In this document: positions 9,698 to 18,259 of the stretch, in pieces | Numbering within the stretch: position 1 is the stretch's first letter | Layout of the letters: each line of letters opens with the position of its first letter | Assembly (NCBI RefSeq): GCF_001584145.1 | Contig: NZ_CP013232.1 | Location: forward strand, 930,001-994,000 | Source: Collimonas fungivorans | Lineage (GTDB): Bacteria > Pseudomonadota > Gammaproteobacteria > Burkholderiales > Burkholderiaceae_D | Reading direction: 5' to 3' | Length of the DNA: 64,000 nucleotides | Notes under the pieces: generated by a model | The model's input: the letters and a program-made list of their open reading frames with translations, nothing else | The model's database searches: none | What the model was told of the DNA's origin: nothing | Program-made: the position numbers and the translations under genes

Positions 9698-10537
9698 TTA
9701 TTGCCTTGCCTGGCGCCAATTCAACGGTGGCTGCGATGTGGAGAAATTGCTGCGCCAAGGATTGATGTCGAGACCACCGCGCCGCGTATAGCGCGCATAT
9801 ACAGACAGCTTTTGTGGCCGACAGTTGCGCATCAGGTCCATAAAAATGCGTTCCACGCATTGTTCGTGGAATTCATTGTGGTCGCGGAAGCTGATCAGGT
9901 ACTTGAGCAGGCTTTCCTGGTCGATGGCGGCGCCGACATAATGGATCTGCACGCTGCCCCAATCCGGCTGGCCGGTCACCAGGCAATTCGATTTCAGCAG
10001 GTGCGAGACCAAGGTCTCTTCCACCACAACCTGGTCCGGGTCGCTTTTCAGCAGCGCCGGATTCGGCTGATATTCGTCGACTTCGATATCCAGGCGGTCC
10101 AGCAGCAAACCTTGGAGTTCTTGCAGCTTGAGTTCGGCGAAGGCCTCGGCGGTGGCCAGGGCGACATGCACCGGCGCGCCGAAACCGGCGGAGATATCGG
10201 TGCGCAGCAGCTGCAGCAACGCGTCTTTATCCGCTAGCCTGGTCTGGTTGAAGGAGTTCAGGTACAGCTTGAACGACTTCGATTCGATGATGTTGGGAGA
10301 GTCCGCCGGCACCGTGAAAGTCGCGATCGCCACTTGCGGCTTGCCGCGCAGGTTGAGCCAGGACACTTCATACGCATTCCAGATATCGACGCCGAAAAAC
10401 GGCAATGTGCCGCTGATGCCGATTTCTTCGCGCTTGCCCAGGCGGGCAATCGGAAACAGCAGTGAAGGCTGGTACTGGGTCTGGTAGGCGGCGGGTTTGC
10501 CCAGCGGCGAGGCGTCAGGCGTGTTCGGGATAGTCAT
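9698..10537 (-). CDS. queF: NADPH-dependent 7-cyano-7-deazaguanine reductase
   Basis: Reduces preQ0 to preQ1 in queuosine biosynthesis. The 279-aa length identifies the long (two T-fold) form as in E. coli. The QueF motif [12 protein letters not shown] is near residues 85-96, and the catalytic Cys is in [12 protein letters not shown] (C185), with the general acid Asp seven residues later (D192). It lies about 100 bp downstream of ilvA on the same strand, with a strong hairpin between them. No preQ1 riboswitch was recognised upstream. Confidence 0.95.
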   Translation of the reverse strand: MTIPNTPDASPLGKPAAYQTQYQPSLLFPIARLGKREEIGISGTLPFFGVDIWNAYEVSWLNLRGKPQVAIATFTVPADSPNIIESKSFKLYLNSFNQTRLADKDALLQLLRTDISAGFGAPVHVALATAEAFAELKLQELQGLLLDRLDIEVDEYQPNPALLKSDPDQVVVEETLVSHLLKSNCLVTGQPDWGSVQIHYVGAAIDQESLLKYLISFRDHNEFHEQCVERIFMDLMRNCRPQKLSVYARYTRRGGLDINPWRSNFSTSQPPLNWRQARQ

Positions 10538-10580
10538 GGCTTCTGCTTGTGCTTAAAAGCAGTATTTTGCCAGATAAGCA

Positions 10581-10628
10581 GGCCGCTCCTGTAAGCGCCG
10601 CTGAATGGCGCTTATCAGGAGCGTGGCC
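10581..10628 (-). terminator. Strong hairpin between ilvA and queF
   Basis: The arms GCTCCTGTAAGCGCC and GGCGCTTATCAGGAGC pair over about 15 bp with one bulge and a 7-nt loop, and outer GGCC/GGCC pairs extend the stem. It begins 8 bp after the ilvA stop. No T-run follows on either strand, so it may be a weak terminator, an attenuating stem or an mRNA 3'-end stabiliser rather than a classical intrinsic terminator. Confidence 0.5.
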
Positions 10629-10635
10629 GGGCGTA

Positions 10636-12162
10636 TCAGCCGAGGAACAATTTATAGACCGGATTGCTGGTCTCGTCCCAGTAACGGTAACCTAGGCTGG
10701 AGAGGAAGGAGCGGAAGATCTTCATCTCTTTTTTTGGCACCTGCAGCCCGACCAGGATGCGGCCGACGTCGCCGCCCTGGCTGCGGTAGTGGAACAGGCT
10801 GATGTTCCAGTCGGGCGCCATCGAATTCAGGAAACGCATCAGCGCGCCCGGGCGTTCCGGGAATTCGAAGCGGTACAGCAATTCGTTTTCCGCCAGCGGG
10901 CTCTTGCCGCCCACCAGGTGCCGCACGTGGACCTTGGCCAGTTCGTCATGGGTCAGGTCGAGCGTGCTGAAGCCATGTTTCTCGAAATTCTTGGCGATCA
11001 GCTTGGCTTCTTCACCGCTGGAAGTCTGCACCCCGACAAACACGTGGGCGACTTTCTCGTCGCTGATGCGGTAATTGAATTCGGTGACGTTGCGCGGCCC
11101 CACCAGTTCGCAGAAACGGCGGAAGCTGCCAAACTGTTCCGGGATGGTGACGGCATACACCGCTTCGCGCAGCTGGCCGATGTCGGCCATCTCGGCGACG
11201 AAGCGCAGGCGGTCGAAATTCATGTTGGCGCCGGAGGCGATGGTCACCAGGGTCTGGTCCTTGACCGGCTTGCGCGTGGCCTTGGCGCGTTCGACGTAGG
11301 CCTTGGCGCCGGCCACCGCCAGCGCGCCGGACGGCTCCAGGATGCTGCGCGTGTCCTGGAATACGTCCTTGATCGCGGTGCATACGGCATCGGTGTCGAC
11401 CAGGATCACTTCATCCACATACAGGCGCGCCAGGCGGAAGGTTTCCTCTCCGACCAGCTTGACCGCGGTGCCGTCGGCGAACAGGCCGACGTCCGGCAAG
11501 GTGACGCGGCGGCCAGCCTTCAGGCTGCGCGCCATGGCGTCGGAATCGGTGGTTTGCACGCCGATGATCTTGATCTCGGGCCGCACCGCCTTGACATAGG
11601 CGGCGATGCCGGCGATCAGTCCGCCGCCGCCTATCGGTACAAAAATCGCGTGGATAGGGCCGGCGTGCTGGCGCAGGATTTCCATGCCGATGGTGCCCTG
11701 GCCGGCGATCACGTGCGGATCGTCGAAAGGGTGGACAAAGGTAAGCTTGAGTTTCTTTTCCAGCGTCAGCGCGTGGTTGTAGGCGTCGGTGTAGGAGTCG
11801 CCGAACAGCACGACCTCGCCGCCGCGCGCCCGCACCGCGTCGACCTTGACCTGCGGCGTGGTGGTCGGCATCACGATCACCGCGCGGCAGCCGAGCTTGG
11901 CCGCCGACAGCGCCAGTCCCTGCGCATGGTTGCCGGCCGAGGCGCAGATCACGCCGCGCTTGAGCTGGGCCGGGGTCAGGCTGGCCATCTTGTTATAGGC
12001 GCCGCGCAACTTGAAACTGAACACGCTTTGCACATCCTCGCGCTTGAAATAAATCTGGTTCTCGATCCGCTTCGACAGCGTAGGCGCCAGTTCAAGAGGG
12101 GTTTCGACCGCGACGTCGTAGACGCGGGCGGTGAGGATCTTCTGCAAATAATCTGTGGTCAT
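10636..12162 (-). CDS. ilvA: Threonine ammonia-lyase, biosynthetic
   Basis: Pyridoxal-phosphate enzyme that deaminates threonine to 2-oxobutyrate, the first step to isoleucine. The 508-aa product has the PLP lysine in SFKLRGAYNKM (K51), the glycine-rich phosphate loop ASAGNHAQG, and two C-terminal ACT-like regulatory domains (FGSFRRFCELVGPRNVTEF and FPERPGALMRFLNS). This is the length and layout of the feedback-inhibited biosynthetic enzyme rather than the short catabolic TdcB. It is divergent from the YqaA-type gene across about 175 bp. Confidence 0.96.
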   Translation of the reverse strand: MTTDYLQKILTARVYDVAVETPLELAPTLSKRIENQIYFKREDVQSVFSFKLRGAYNKMASLTPAQLKRGVICASAGNHAQGLALSAAKLGCRAVIVMPTTTPQVKVDAVRARGGEVVLFGDSYTDAYNHALTLEKKLKLTFVHPFDDPHVIAGQGTIGMEILRQHAGPIHAIFVPIGGGGLIAGIAAYVKAVRPEIKIIGVQTTDSDAMARSLKAGRRVTLPDVGLFADGTAVKLVGEETFRLARLYVDEVILVDTDAVCTAIKDVFQDTRSILEPSGALAVAGAKAYVERAKATRKPVKDQTLVTIASGANMNFDRLRFVAEMADIGQLREAVYAVTIPEQFGSFRRFCELVGPRNVTEFNYRISDEKVAHVFVGVQTSSGEEAKLIAKNFEKHGFSTLDLTHDELAKVHVRHLVGGKSPLAENELLYRFEFPERPGALMRFLNSMAPDWNISLFHYRSQGGDVGRILVGLQVPKKEMKIFRSFLSSLGYRYWDETSNPVYKLFLG

Positions 12163-12338
12163 GTCGTTGTCAAATTGGAGCGCCGAGCGGAGTCGGCGGC
12201 AGGATCAGGCCGGGAGAAACAGCGGATCATTATAATGGACGGCTTTTAATCGTCACCAGGTTTTGTCGGCCGCAACGTTTATAAACTCCGTCGCATGTTG
12301 TTGCGCGCGCCGAATTGCCGCCTTTCCGAATTGTTCCC

Positions 12339-12830
12339 ATGATCGAATCCGCAGTTTTATGGTTGCTCAAGACGCTCGCCGTACCCACGGTCGGCCTGAC
12401 TTCCGTCTTCATCATCAGTTTTGTCGCCGCCACCTTGCTGCCGCTCGGGTCCGAGCCGGCCGTGTTTGCCGTGATCAAGGCCAACGGCGCGCTGTTCTGG
12501 CCGGTGATCCTGGTGGCGACCGCGGGCAACACGCTGGGCGGCGTGGTCGACTACTGGATGGGTTACGGCGCCAAGCAGGCATTTTCGCGCGAACGCGGCA
12601 GCAGCTGGTTCAGCTGGCTGCAGCGCTACGGCGCCAAGACCATGCTGCTGGCCTGGGTGCCGGGCATAGGCGATCCGATCTGTACCCTGGGCGGCTGGCT
12701 CAAGCTGCCGTTCTGGCCCTCCGTCATGTATATGGCGATCGGCAAGTTTGCCCGATATGTTTTGGTAGTCTGGCTGCTGATGAACGTGCCGGACGGATTC
12801 TGGCGTCAGGTCGCGGGCTGGCTGGCCTGA
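12339..12830 (+). CDS. YqaA-type DedA/SNARE-associated membrane protein
   Basis: A 163-aa inner-membrane protein with about four hydrophobic segments. It has the shortened DedA-like fold typical of YqaA: an early loop ATLLPLGSEPAVFAV, then GNTLGGVVDYWMGYG and the re-entrant segment LLAWVPGIGDPICTLGGWLKLPF (read in two parts). DedA-superfamily proteins move lipids or maintain the proton motive force; the role of the YqaA branch is not established. The ATG at 12339 is used; an in-frame TTG eight codons upstream is less likely. Confidence 0.85.
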   Translation: MIESAVLWLLKTLAVPTVGLTSVFIISFVAATLLPLGSEPAVFAVIKANGALFWPVILVATAGNTLGGVVDYWMGYGAKQAFSRERGSSWFSWLQRYGAKTMLLAWVPGIGDPICTLGGWLKLPFWPSVMYMAIGKFARYVLVVWLLMNVPDGFWRQVAGWLA

Positions 12831-12878
12831 GAAAAGGGACCCCAGGCGGCAACCCAGGCGCCGGGTTGCAGGCCCGGA

Positions 12879-13028
12879 TCAGAGTGCGGACAAGCCCGCC
12901 CAGAACATCGTCGGCGTCAGCAGCAACAGGATCAGGTAGGGCAGCATGCGCAGCGGCCACGCGCGTTGGCGCAGCAGGTAAGACATGCCGAAATAGGGGT
13001 TTCTGCGCGATAAGGAAACGGGTGTCAT
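12879..13028 (-). CDS. 49-aa single-span membrane peptide, unrecognised
   Basis: Not a family I recognise. The ATG at 13028 has GGAGG seven bases upstream. The product starts MTPVSLSRRNPYFGM, has basic residues up to about 27, then one hydrophobic helix MLPYLILLLLTPTMFWAGL, and ends at residue 49 with TGA. The orientation (basic N-terminus, then span) fits an inner-membrane peptide. It lies 25 bp downstream of the 25-aa frame at 13054-13131 on the same strand, so they could be co-expressed. A chance frame cannot be excluded, but the ribosome binding site and clean membrane segment argue for a gene. Confidence 0.55.
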   Translation of the reverse strand: MTPVSLSRRNPYFGMSYLLRQRAWPLRMLPYLILLLLTPTMFWAGLSAL

Positions 13029-13053
13029 GGCTTGCCTCCGGGGGTAGGGTGAA

Positions 13054-13131
13054 TCAGCCCTTGCACTGGCCGTAGTCGGCCAATGTGCAGGAAATGCTGT
13101 CGAGGATTTCGCTGATGATCTGGCTAAACAT
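13054..13131 (-). CDS. 25-aa peptide, possible small ORF
   Basis: An ATG at 13131 with AGGAG six bases upstream opens a 25-codon frame. The first part, MFSQIISEILDSIS, is predicted to be an amphipathic helix; the second part, CTLADYGQCKG, carries two cysteines. The upstream 13160-13230 is AT-rich and could hold a promoter. No known family was recognised. It could be a leader peptide for the 49-aa ORF, a small regulatory or toxin peptide, or chance. Confidence 0.4.
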   Translation of the reverse strand: MFSQIISEILDSISCTLADYGQCKG

Positions 13132-13350
13132 GATGGCTCCTGGAAAAAGTGGGTACGGATTCATTGTAGGTAAAAACTATTAATAATTAAAAATTGATTA
13201 TATTTATTGATTTCATTGGATTTGGCTATCCAAAGCCGTTCTGTTCCTTGCACTGCACAAATCGGCATCTTGCCTTCGTGAAGCAGCGCGATAAGCTAAA
13301 ATGCGGGTTCAGTAGCAGCAGTCAACGCAGTAGCCCACTTTCATAGACCA

Positions 13351-16300
13351 ATGAACGCCCCAGTCAAAATCCAGGCATTATTGTCAGACGCGCCACATGG
13401 CGCCACTCCCACGCGCTTGCGCGAAATCCCTTATAACTACACCTCGTTTTCAGACCGCGAGATCGTGATCCGCCTGCTTGGCGAAGCTTCCTGGCGCCTG
13501 CTTGACGAACTGCGCAGCAAACGCCAGACCGGCCGTTCCGCCAGGATGCTGTACGAAGTGCTGGGCGATATCTGGGTAGTGCGGCGTAATCCGTATTTGC
13601 AAGATGACATGCTGGACAATCCGAAGCGCCGCCAGGCCTTGATTGATGCATTGCATCATCGTCTCAGCGAAGTCGACAAACGCCGTATCGTCACCGACGA
13701 GGGCGATGTTAGCCGCGACGCGGCCAGCGATGAAGAAGCCAAAAAACGCAGCGAGAATGTCGAAGCGTTGCTGGCTGCGGCACGCAAGGCGATTGCCGCC
13801 TTCTCCGACGAATTCCGCCAGACCTACGATCTGCGCAAGCGCGCCAACAAGATCCTGGGCCGCTACACCGCCAAGGACAACATCAAGTTCGACGGCCTGT
13901 CGCGCGTTTCGCATGTGACCGACGCCACCGACTGGCGCGTCGAATATCCGTTTGTGGTGCTCACGCCCGACAGCGAAGATGAAATGGCCGGCCTGGTCAA
14001 GGGCTGCATCGAACTCGGCCTGACCATCATCCCGCGCGGCGGCGGCACCGGCTATACCGGCGGCGCGATTCCGCTGACGCCTTTGTCGGCAGTCATCAAC
14101 ACCGAAAAACTTGAGCATCTGGGTGCAGTCGAAATGGCTGTCCTGCCAGGGCTCGATAAAGAGTACGCCACGATTTATTCGGGCGCCGGCGTGGTCACCA
14201 AGCGCGTTTCCGATGCGGCCGAAAAAGCCGGTTTCGTGTTCGCGGTCGATCCGACCTCGGCCGAGGCGTCCTGCGTCGGCGGCAACATCGCCATGAACGC
14301 CGGCGGCAAAAAAGCCGTGCTGTGGGGCACTGCGCTGGACAACCTGGCGAGCTGGCGCATGGTCGACCCGAACGGCGACTGGCTGGATGTCACGCGCCTG
14401 GACCACAACCTGGGCAAGATCCACGACACGCCGCTGGCGCGCTTCCAGCTGGAATGGCGCCATCCGGCTGAAAAAGGCCGGCCAAGCGAAAAGCCGTTCA
14501 AGACCGAGATCCTGGAAATCGCCGGCCGCGTATTCCGCAAGGAAGGCCTGGGCAAGGACGTGACCGATAAATTCCTGGCGGGTTTGCCAGGAATCCAGAA
14601 AGAAGGCTGCGACGGCCTGATTACTTCCGGGCGCTGGATCTTGCACAAGATGCCTAAGCATACGCGCACCGTCTGCCTGGAATTCTTCGGCCAGGCACGC
14701 GATGCGATCCCGTCGATCGTCGAGATCAAGGATTTCCTCGATGCCGAAACGAAAAAGGGTGGCGCAATCCTGGCCGGCCTGGAGCATCTGGACGAACGCT
14801 ATCTGCGCGCCGTCGGCTACACCACCAAATCCAAGCGCGGCGTATTGCCGAAGATGGCGCTGTTCGGCGACATCGTCGGCGACGATGAGAACGCGGTAGC
14901 GCAGGCAGCCTCGGAAGTGGTGCGCATGGCCAACAACCGGGTCGGCGAAGGTTTCATTGCGGTCAGCCCGGAAGCGCGCAAGAAATTCTGGCTGGACCGC
15001 GCCCGTACGGCAGCCATCGCCAAACATACCAACGCCTTCAAGATCAATGAAGACGTGGTGATCCCGCTTAACCGCATGGGCGAATACACCGACGGCATCG
15101 AACGTATCAATATCGAATTGTCGGTGAAGAACAAGCTGCAGCTGGTGGATGAATTGCGCGATTTCCTGCTCAAGGGAAATCTGCCGCTGGGCAAGGGCGA
15201 CGATGCCGACGGCGACGATATCCCCGCTACCGAAATCCTGGAAGACCGTGTGCACCAGGCCGAGCAGCTGCTGGTCGAAGTACAGGCGCGCTGGACTTAC
15301 CTGCTGGCCAACCTGGACAAACCGCTCAAGGATGCAAAAGACGAACTGGCTGCATTAGGGCTGGAAAAACTCGACCTGGTGTTCGACCAGCGCCTGCTGC
15401 AGCAACCTGAGGCCACCGTATTCGACGTGGTGCAGGACCGCACCATCCGCGTCTCCTGGAAGCAGGAAGTGCGGGCGCTGCTGCGCCAGATTTTCAACGG
15501 CGCTTCCTTCAAGCTGATTCTCGACGAATGCAGCGCGGTGCACAAGCGCGTCTTGCGCGGCCGCGTGTTTGTCGCCCTGCACATGCACGCCGGCGACGGC
15601 AATGTCCACACCAACTTGCCGGTCAATTCCGACCACTACGAAATGCTGCAGGATGCGCACGCCGCGGTGGCGCGCATCATGACCCTGGCGCGTTCGCTGG
15701 ACGGCGTGATTTCTGGCGAGCACGGCATCGGCATCACCAAGCTGGAATTCCTGACCGAAGACGAAATCAAGGATTTCCGCAGCTACAAGCTGCGCGTCGA
15801 TCCAGAAGGCCGCTTCAACAAGGGCAAGCTGCTGAACCTGCCCGGTTTCGAAGCCGACCTTAGCAATGCCTACACGCCGTCGTTCGGCCTGATGGGACAC
15901 GAATCGCTGATCATGCAGCAAAGCGATATCGGCGCCATCGCCAACAGCGTCAAGGATTGCCTGCGCTGCGGTAAATGCAAACCGGTGTGCGCCACCCACG
16001 TGCCGCGCGCCAACCTGCTGTACTCGCCGCGCAACAAGATCCTGGCCACTTCGCTGCTGGTGGAAGCCTTCCTGTATGAAGAGCAGACCCGGCGCGGCAT
16101 CTCGATCAAGCATTGGGAAGAATTCGAAGACGTGGCCGACCATTGCACGGTCTGCCACAAGTGCGTCACGCCATGCCCGGTCGACATCGATTTCGGCGAC
16201 GTCTCGATGAACATGCGCAACCTGCTGCGCAAGATGAACAAGAAATCGTTCAATCCCGGCACCACAGCCGCCATGTTCTTCCTGAATGCCACCGATCCGG

Positions 16301-17370
16301 CCACCATCAACATGACCCGCAAGGTCATGACCGACTGGGGTTTCAAGGCGCAGCGCCTGGGCAACGACATACTGAAGAAATTCGCCAAGAAGCAGACCAA
16401 GAAACCGCCGGCGACGGTCGGCAAGGCGCCGATCAAGGAACAGGTGATCCACTTCATCAACAAGAAGATGCCGGGCAACCTGCCGAAGAAGACCGCGCGC
16501 GCCCTGCTGGATATCGAAGACGACAAGATCGTGCCGATCATCCGTGACCCGAAGAGCACCACCGCAGATACCGAAGCCGTGTTTTATTTCCCGGGCTGCG
16601 GTTCCGAGCGGCTGTTCTCGCAAGTCGGCCTGGCTACGCAAGCCATGCTGTGGCAGGTCGGCGTGCAAACCGTACTGCCGCCGGGTTACCTGTGCTGCGG
16701 TTATCCGCAGCGCGGCTCGGGCGATTTTGACAAGGCGGAAAAAATCATCACCGACAACCGCGTGCTGTTCCACCGCATGGCGAATACCCTGAACTACCTC
16801 GACATCAAGACCGTGATCGTCTCCTGCGGCACTTGCTACGACCAGCTGCAGGGCTACCAGTTCGACAAGATATTCCCGGGCTGCCGCATCATCGATATCC
16901 ACGAATACCTGCTCGAAAAGAACCTCAAGCTGGAAGGCGTCAGCGGCACCCGCTACATGTATCACGATCCGTGCCACAGCCCGATGAAACTGCAGGACCC
17001 GATGAAGACGGTGAATGCCTTGATCACTACCGACAGCGGGACCAAGATCGAAAAGAACGAGCGCTGCTGCGGCGAATCCGGCACTTTCGGCGTCAGCCGT
17101 CCGGATGTCTCGACCCAGGTGCGCTTCCGCAAGGAAGAGGAAATGAACAAGGGCGCGGACAAGCTGCGCGCCGACGGTTTCGGCGGCGACGTCAAGATTC
17201 TCACTTCCTGCCCGTCCTGCCTGCAGGGTTTGTCGCGCTACAACGACGATTCCGGCACTACCGCCGATTACATCGTGGTCGAGATGGCGCGCCACCTGCT
17301 GGGCGAGAACTGGCTGCCGGATTACGTTGCACGCGCCAACAACGGCGGCATCGAACGGATCCTGGTGTGA
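13351..17370 (+). CDS. Large FAD-linked oxidase / iron-sulfur oxidoreductase (DUF3683 fusion)
   Basis: A 1339-aa protein joining parts usually split among glycolate-oxidase or D-lactate-dehydrogenase subunits. Order: N-terminal DUF3683 (about 1-190); PCMH-type FAD domain (about 200-440) with [17 protein letters not shown]-oxidase C-terminal domain with [12 protein letters not shown] and GEHGIG (about 750-800); two Fe-S motifs [11 protein letters not shown] (about 869) and [14 protein letters not shown] (about 931); and two CCG domains (FPGCGS...CCGYPQ at about 1080-1115, HDPCHSP...CCGESGTFG at about 1205-1240). It probably oxidises a 2-hydroxy acid and passes electrons through the Fe-S clusters towards quinone; the substrate is not readable from sequence. 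HIT and DUF971 genes follow closely. Confidence 0.9.
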   Translation: MNAPVKIQALLSDAPHGATPTRLREIPYNYTSFSDREIVIRLLGEASWRLLDELRSKRQTGRSARMLYEVLGDIWVVRRNPYLQDDMLDNPKRRQALIDALHHRLSEVDKRRIVTDEGDVSRDAASDEEAKKRSENVEALLAAARKAIAAFSDEFRQTYDLRKRANKILGRYTAKDNIKFDGLSRVSHVTDATDWRVEYPFVVLTPDSEDEMAGLVKGCIELGLTIIPRGGGTGYTGGAIPLTPLSAVINTEKLEHLGAVEMAVLPGLDKEYATIYSGAGVVTKRVSDAAEKAGFVFAVDPTSAEASCVGGNIAMNAGGKKAVLWGTALDNLASWRMVDPNGDWLDVTRLDHNLGKIHDTPLARFQLEWRHPAEKGRPSEKPFKTEILEIAGRVFRKEGLGKDVTDKFLAGLPGIQKEGCDGLITSGRWILHKMPKHTRTVCLEFFGQARDAIPSIVEIKDFLDAETKKGGAILAGLEHLDERYLRAVGYTTKSKRGVLPKMALFGDIVGDDENAVAQAASEVVRMANNRVGEGFIAVSPEARKKFWLDRARTAAIAKHTNAFKINEDVVIPLNRMGEYTDGIERINIELSVKNKLQLVDELRDFLLKGNLPLGKGDDADGDDIPATEILEDRVHQAEQLLVEVQARWTYLLANLDKPLKDAKDELAALGLEKLDLVFDQRLLQQPEATVFDVVQDRTIRVSWKQEVRALLRQIFNGASFKLILDECSAVHKRVLRGRVFVALHMHAGDGNVHTNLPVNSDHYEMLQDAHAAVARIMTLARSLDGVISGEHGIGITKLEFLTEDEIKDFRSYKLRVDPEGRFNKGKLLNLPGFEADLSNAYTPSFGLMGHESLIMQQSDIGAIANSVKDCLRCGKCKPVCATHVPRANLLYSPRNKILATSLLVEAFLYEEQTRRGISIKHWEEFEDVADHCTVCHKCVTPCPVDIDFGDVSMNMRNLLRKMNKKSFNPGTTAAMFFLNATDPATINMTRKVMTDWGFKAQRLGNDILKKFAKKQTKKPPATVGKAPIKEQVIHFINKKMPGNLPKKTARALLDIEDDKIVPIIRDPKSTTADTEAVFYFPGCGSERLFSQVGLATQAMLWQVGVQTVLPPGYLCCGYPQRGSGDFDKAEKIITDNRVLFHRMANTLNYLDIKTVIVSCGTCYDQLQGYQFDKIFPGCRIIDIHEYLLEKNLKLEGVSGTRYMYHDPCHSPMKLQDPMKTVNALITTDSGTKIEKNERCCGESGTFGVSRPDVSTQVRFRKEEEMNKGADKLRADGFGGDVKILTSCPSCLQGLSRYNDDSGTTADYIVVEMARHLLGENWLPDYVARANNGGIERILV

Positions 17371-17372
17371 CC

Positions 17373-17801
17373 ATGGCTAACCATTCGGCTGATTGCGAAC
17401 TGTGCAGCGGCGACGGTGGAGAAATTCTCCACCGTGCGGAGAAATTTCGCGTGGTGCTGGTCGACGATGCGCAGTATCCGGGATTCTGCCGTGTCATCTG
17501 GAACGATCACGTGAAGGAAATGACCGATCTGCCGGTGGCCGATCGCAGCACCTTGATGGCTGCGGTCTGCAAGGTGGAGTCCGTGCTGCGCGCTGTCATG
17601 CAGCCGGAAAAAATCAACCTGGCCAGCCTCGGCAACATGACGCCGCACCTGCACTGGCATGTGATCCCGCGTTATCCGGACGATGCGCATTTCCCCAGCC
17701 CGGTCTGGGCCGAGAGCCAGCGGCAGCCGGCGCCGGCCAGTTTGATTCAGCGGCAGGCGTTGCTGGGCGCGCTGCGCTCGGCGATATCCGAACAGTTTTA
17801 A
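17373..17801 (+). CDS. HIT-family nucleotide hydrolase
   Basis: A 142-aa histidine-triad protein. The catalytic motif is HLHWHVIPR near residue 93-101 (H-x-H-x-H form). An N-terminal CELC pair may bind zinc. HIT hydrolases cleave nucleoside phosphoramidates or dinucleoside polyphosphates; the natural substrate here is unknown. The ATG lies 2 bp after the stop of the preceding oxidoreductase, so it is likely translated from the same mRNA, with DUF971 18 bp downstream. Confidence 0.9.
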   Translation: MANHSADCELCSGDGGEILHRAEKFRVVLVDDAQYPGFCRVIWNDHVKEMTDLPVADRSTLMAAVCKVESVLRAVMQPEKINLASLGNMTPHLHWHVIPRYPDDAHFPSPVWAESQRQPAPASLIQRQALLGALRSAISEQF

Positions 17802-17819
17802 CCTTACTCGTACATCCCC

Positions 17820-18251
17820 ATGACCGGCTCCAAACAATCAGCGCCCGCACCTGTCCCGGTGTCATTCACAGTGCATAAGCAATCGTGCAAGCTGGAAGTC
17901 GCTTTCGACGACGGCGCGGTTTTTTCGCTGCCGTTCGAATTGATGCGCGTATATTCGCCTTCCGCCGAAGTCAGCGGCCATGGCCCCGGGCAGGAAGTGT
18001 TGCAGACCGGTAAACGCAATGTCGAAATGGCTGCGCTGGAACCGGTCGGCAACTACGCCGTCAAGCCGACCTTCTCGGACGGCCACGTCAGCGGCATCTA
18101 TACCTGGGCCTACCTGTACAAGCTGGGCCGCGACCAGGAAGCGATGTGGGAAGATTATCTGCAGCGCCTGGATGCCGCCGGCCATGGCCGCGAAGCCGGA
18201 CGCGATCTATCGATGACAGCCAAGACCGCAGGCGGTCATGGCTGTGCATGA
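17820..18251 (+). CDS. DUF971 / GBBH-like N-terminal domain protein
   Basis: A 143-aa protein with the DUF971 fold seen at the N-terminus of gamma-butyrobetaine hydroxylases: LEVAFDDGAVFSLPFELMRVYSPSAEV (read as two parts) and the C-terminal FSDGHVSGIYTWAYLYKLG. Stand-alone versions are common in proteobacteria and often lie near Fe-S or ubiquinone genes. No enzymatic residues are visible. It is the third gene after the fused oxidoreductase and converges on the minus-strand phosphonate operon with 8 bp between ends. Confidence 0.85.
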   Translation: MTGSKQSAPAPVPVSFTVHKQSCKLEVAFDDGAVFSLPFELMRVYSPSAEVSGHGPGQEVLQTGKRNVEMAALEPVGNYAVKPTFSDGHVSGIYTWAYLYKLGRDQEAMWEDYLQRLDAAGHGREAGRDLSMTAKTAGGHGCA

Positions 18252-18259
18252 AGGGCCCG

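Noticed and set aside
15355..17295. 646-codon minus-strand frame
   Set aside because: Antisense to the Fe-S half of the fused oxidoreductase; no recognisable protein.
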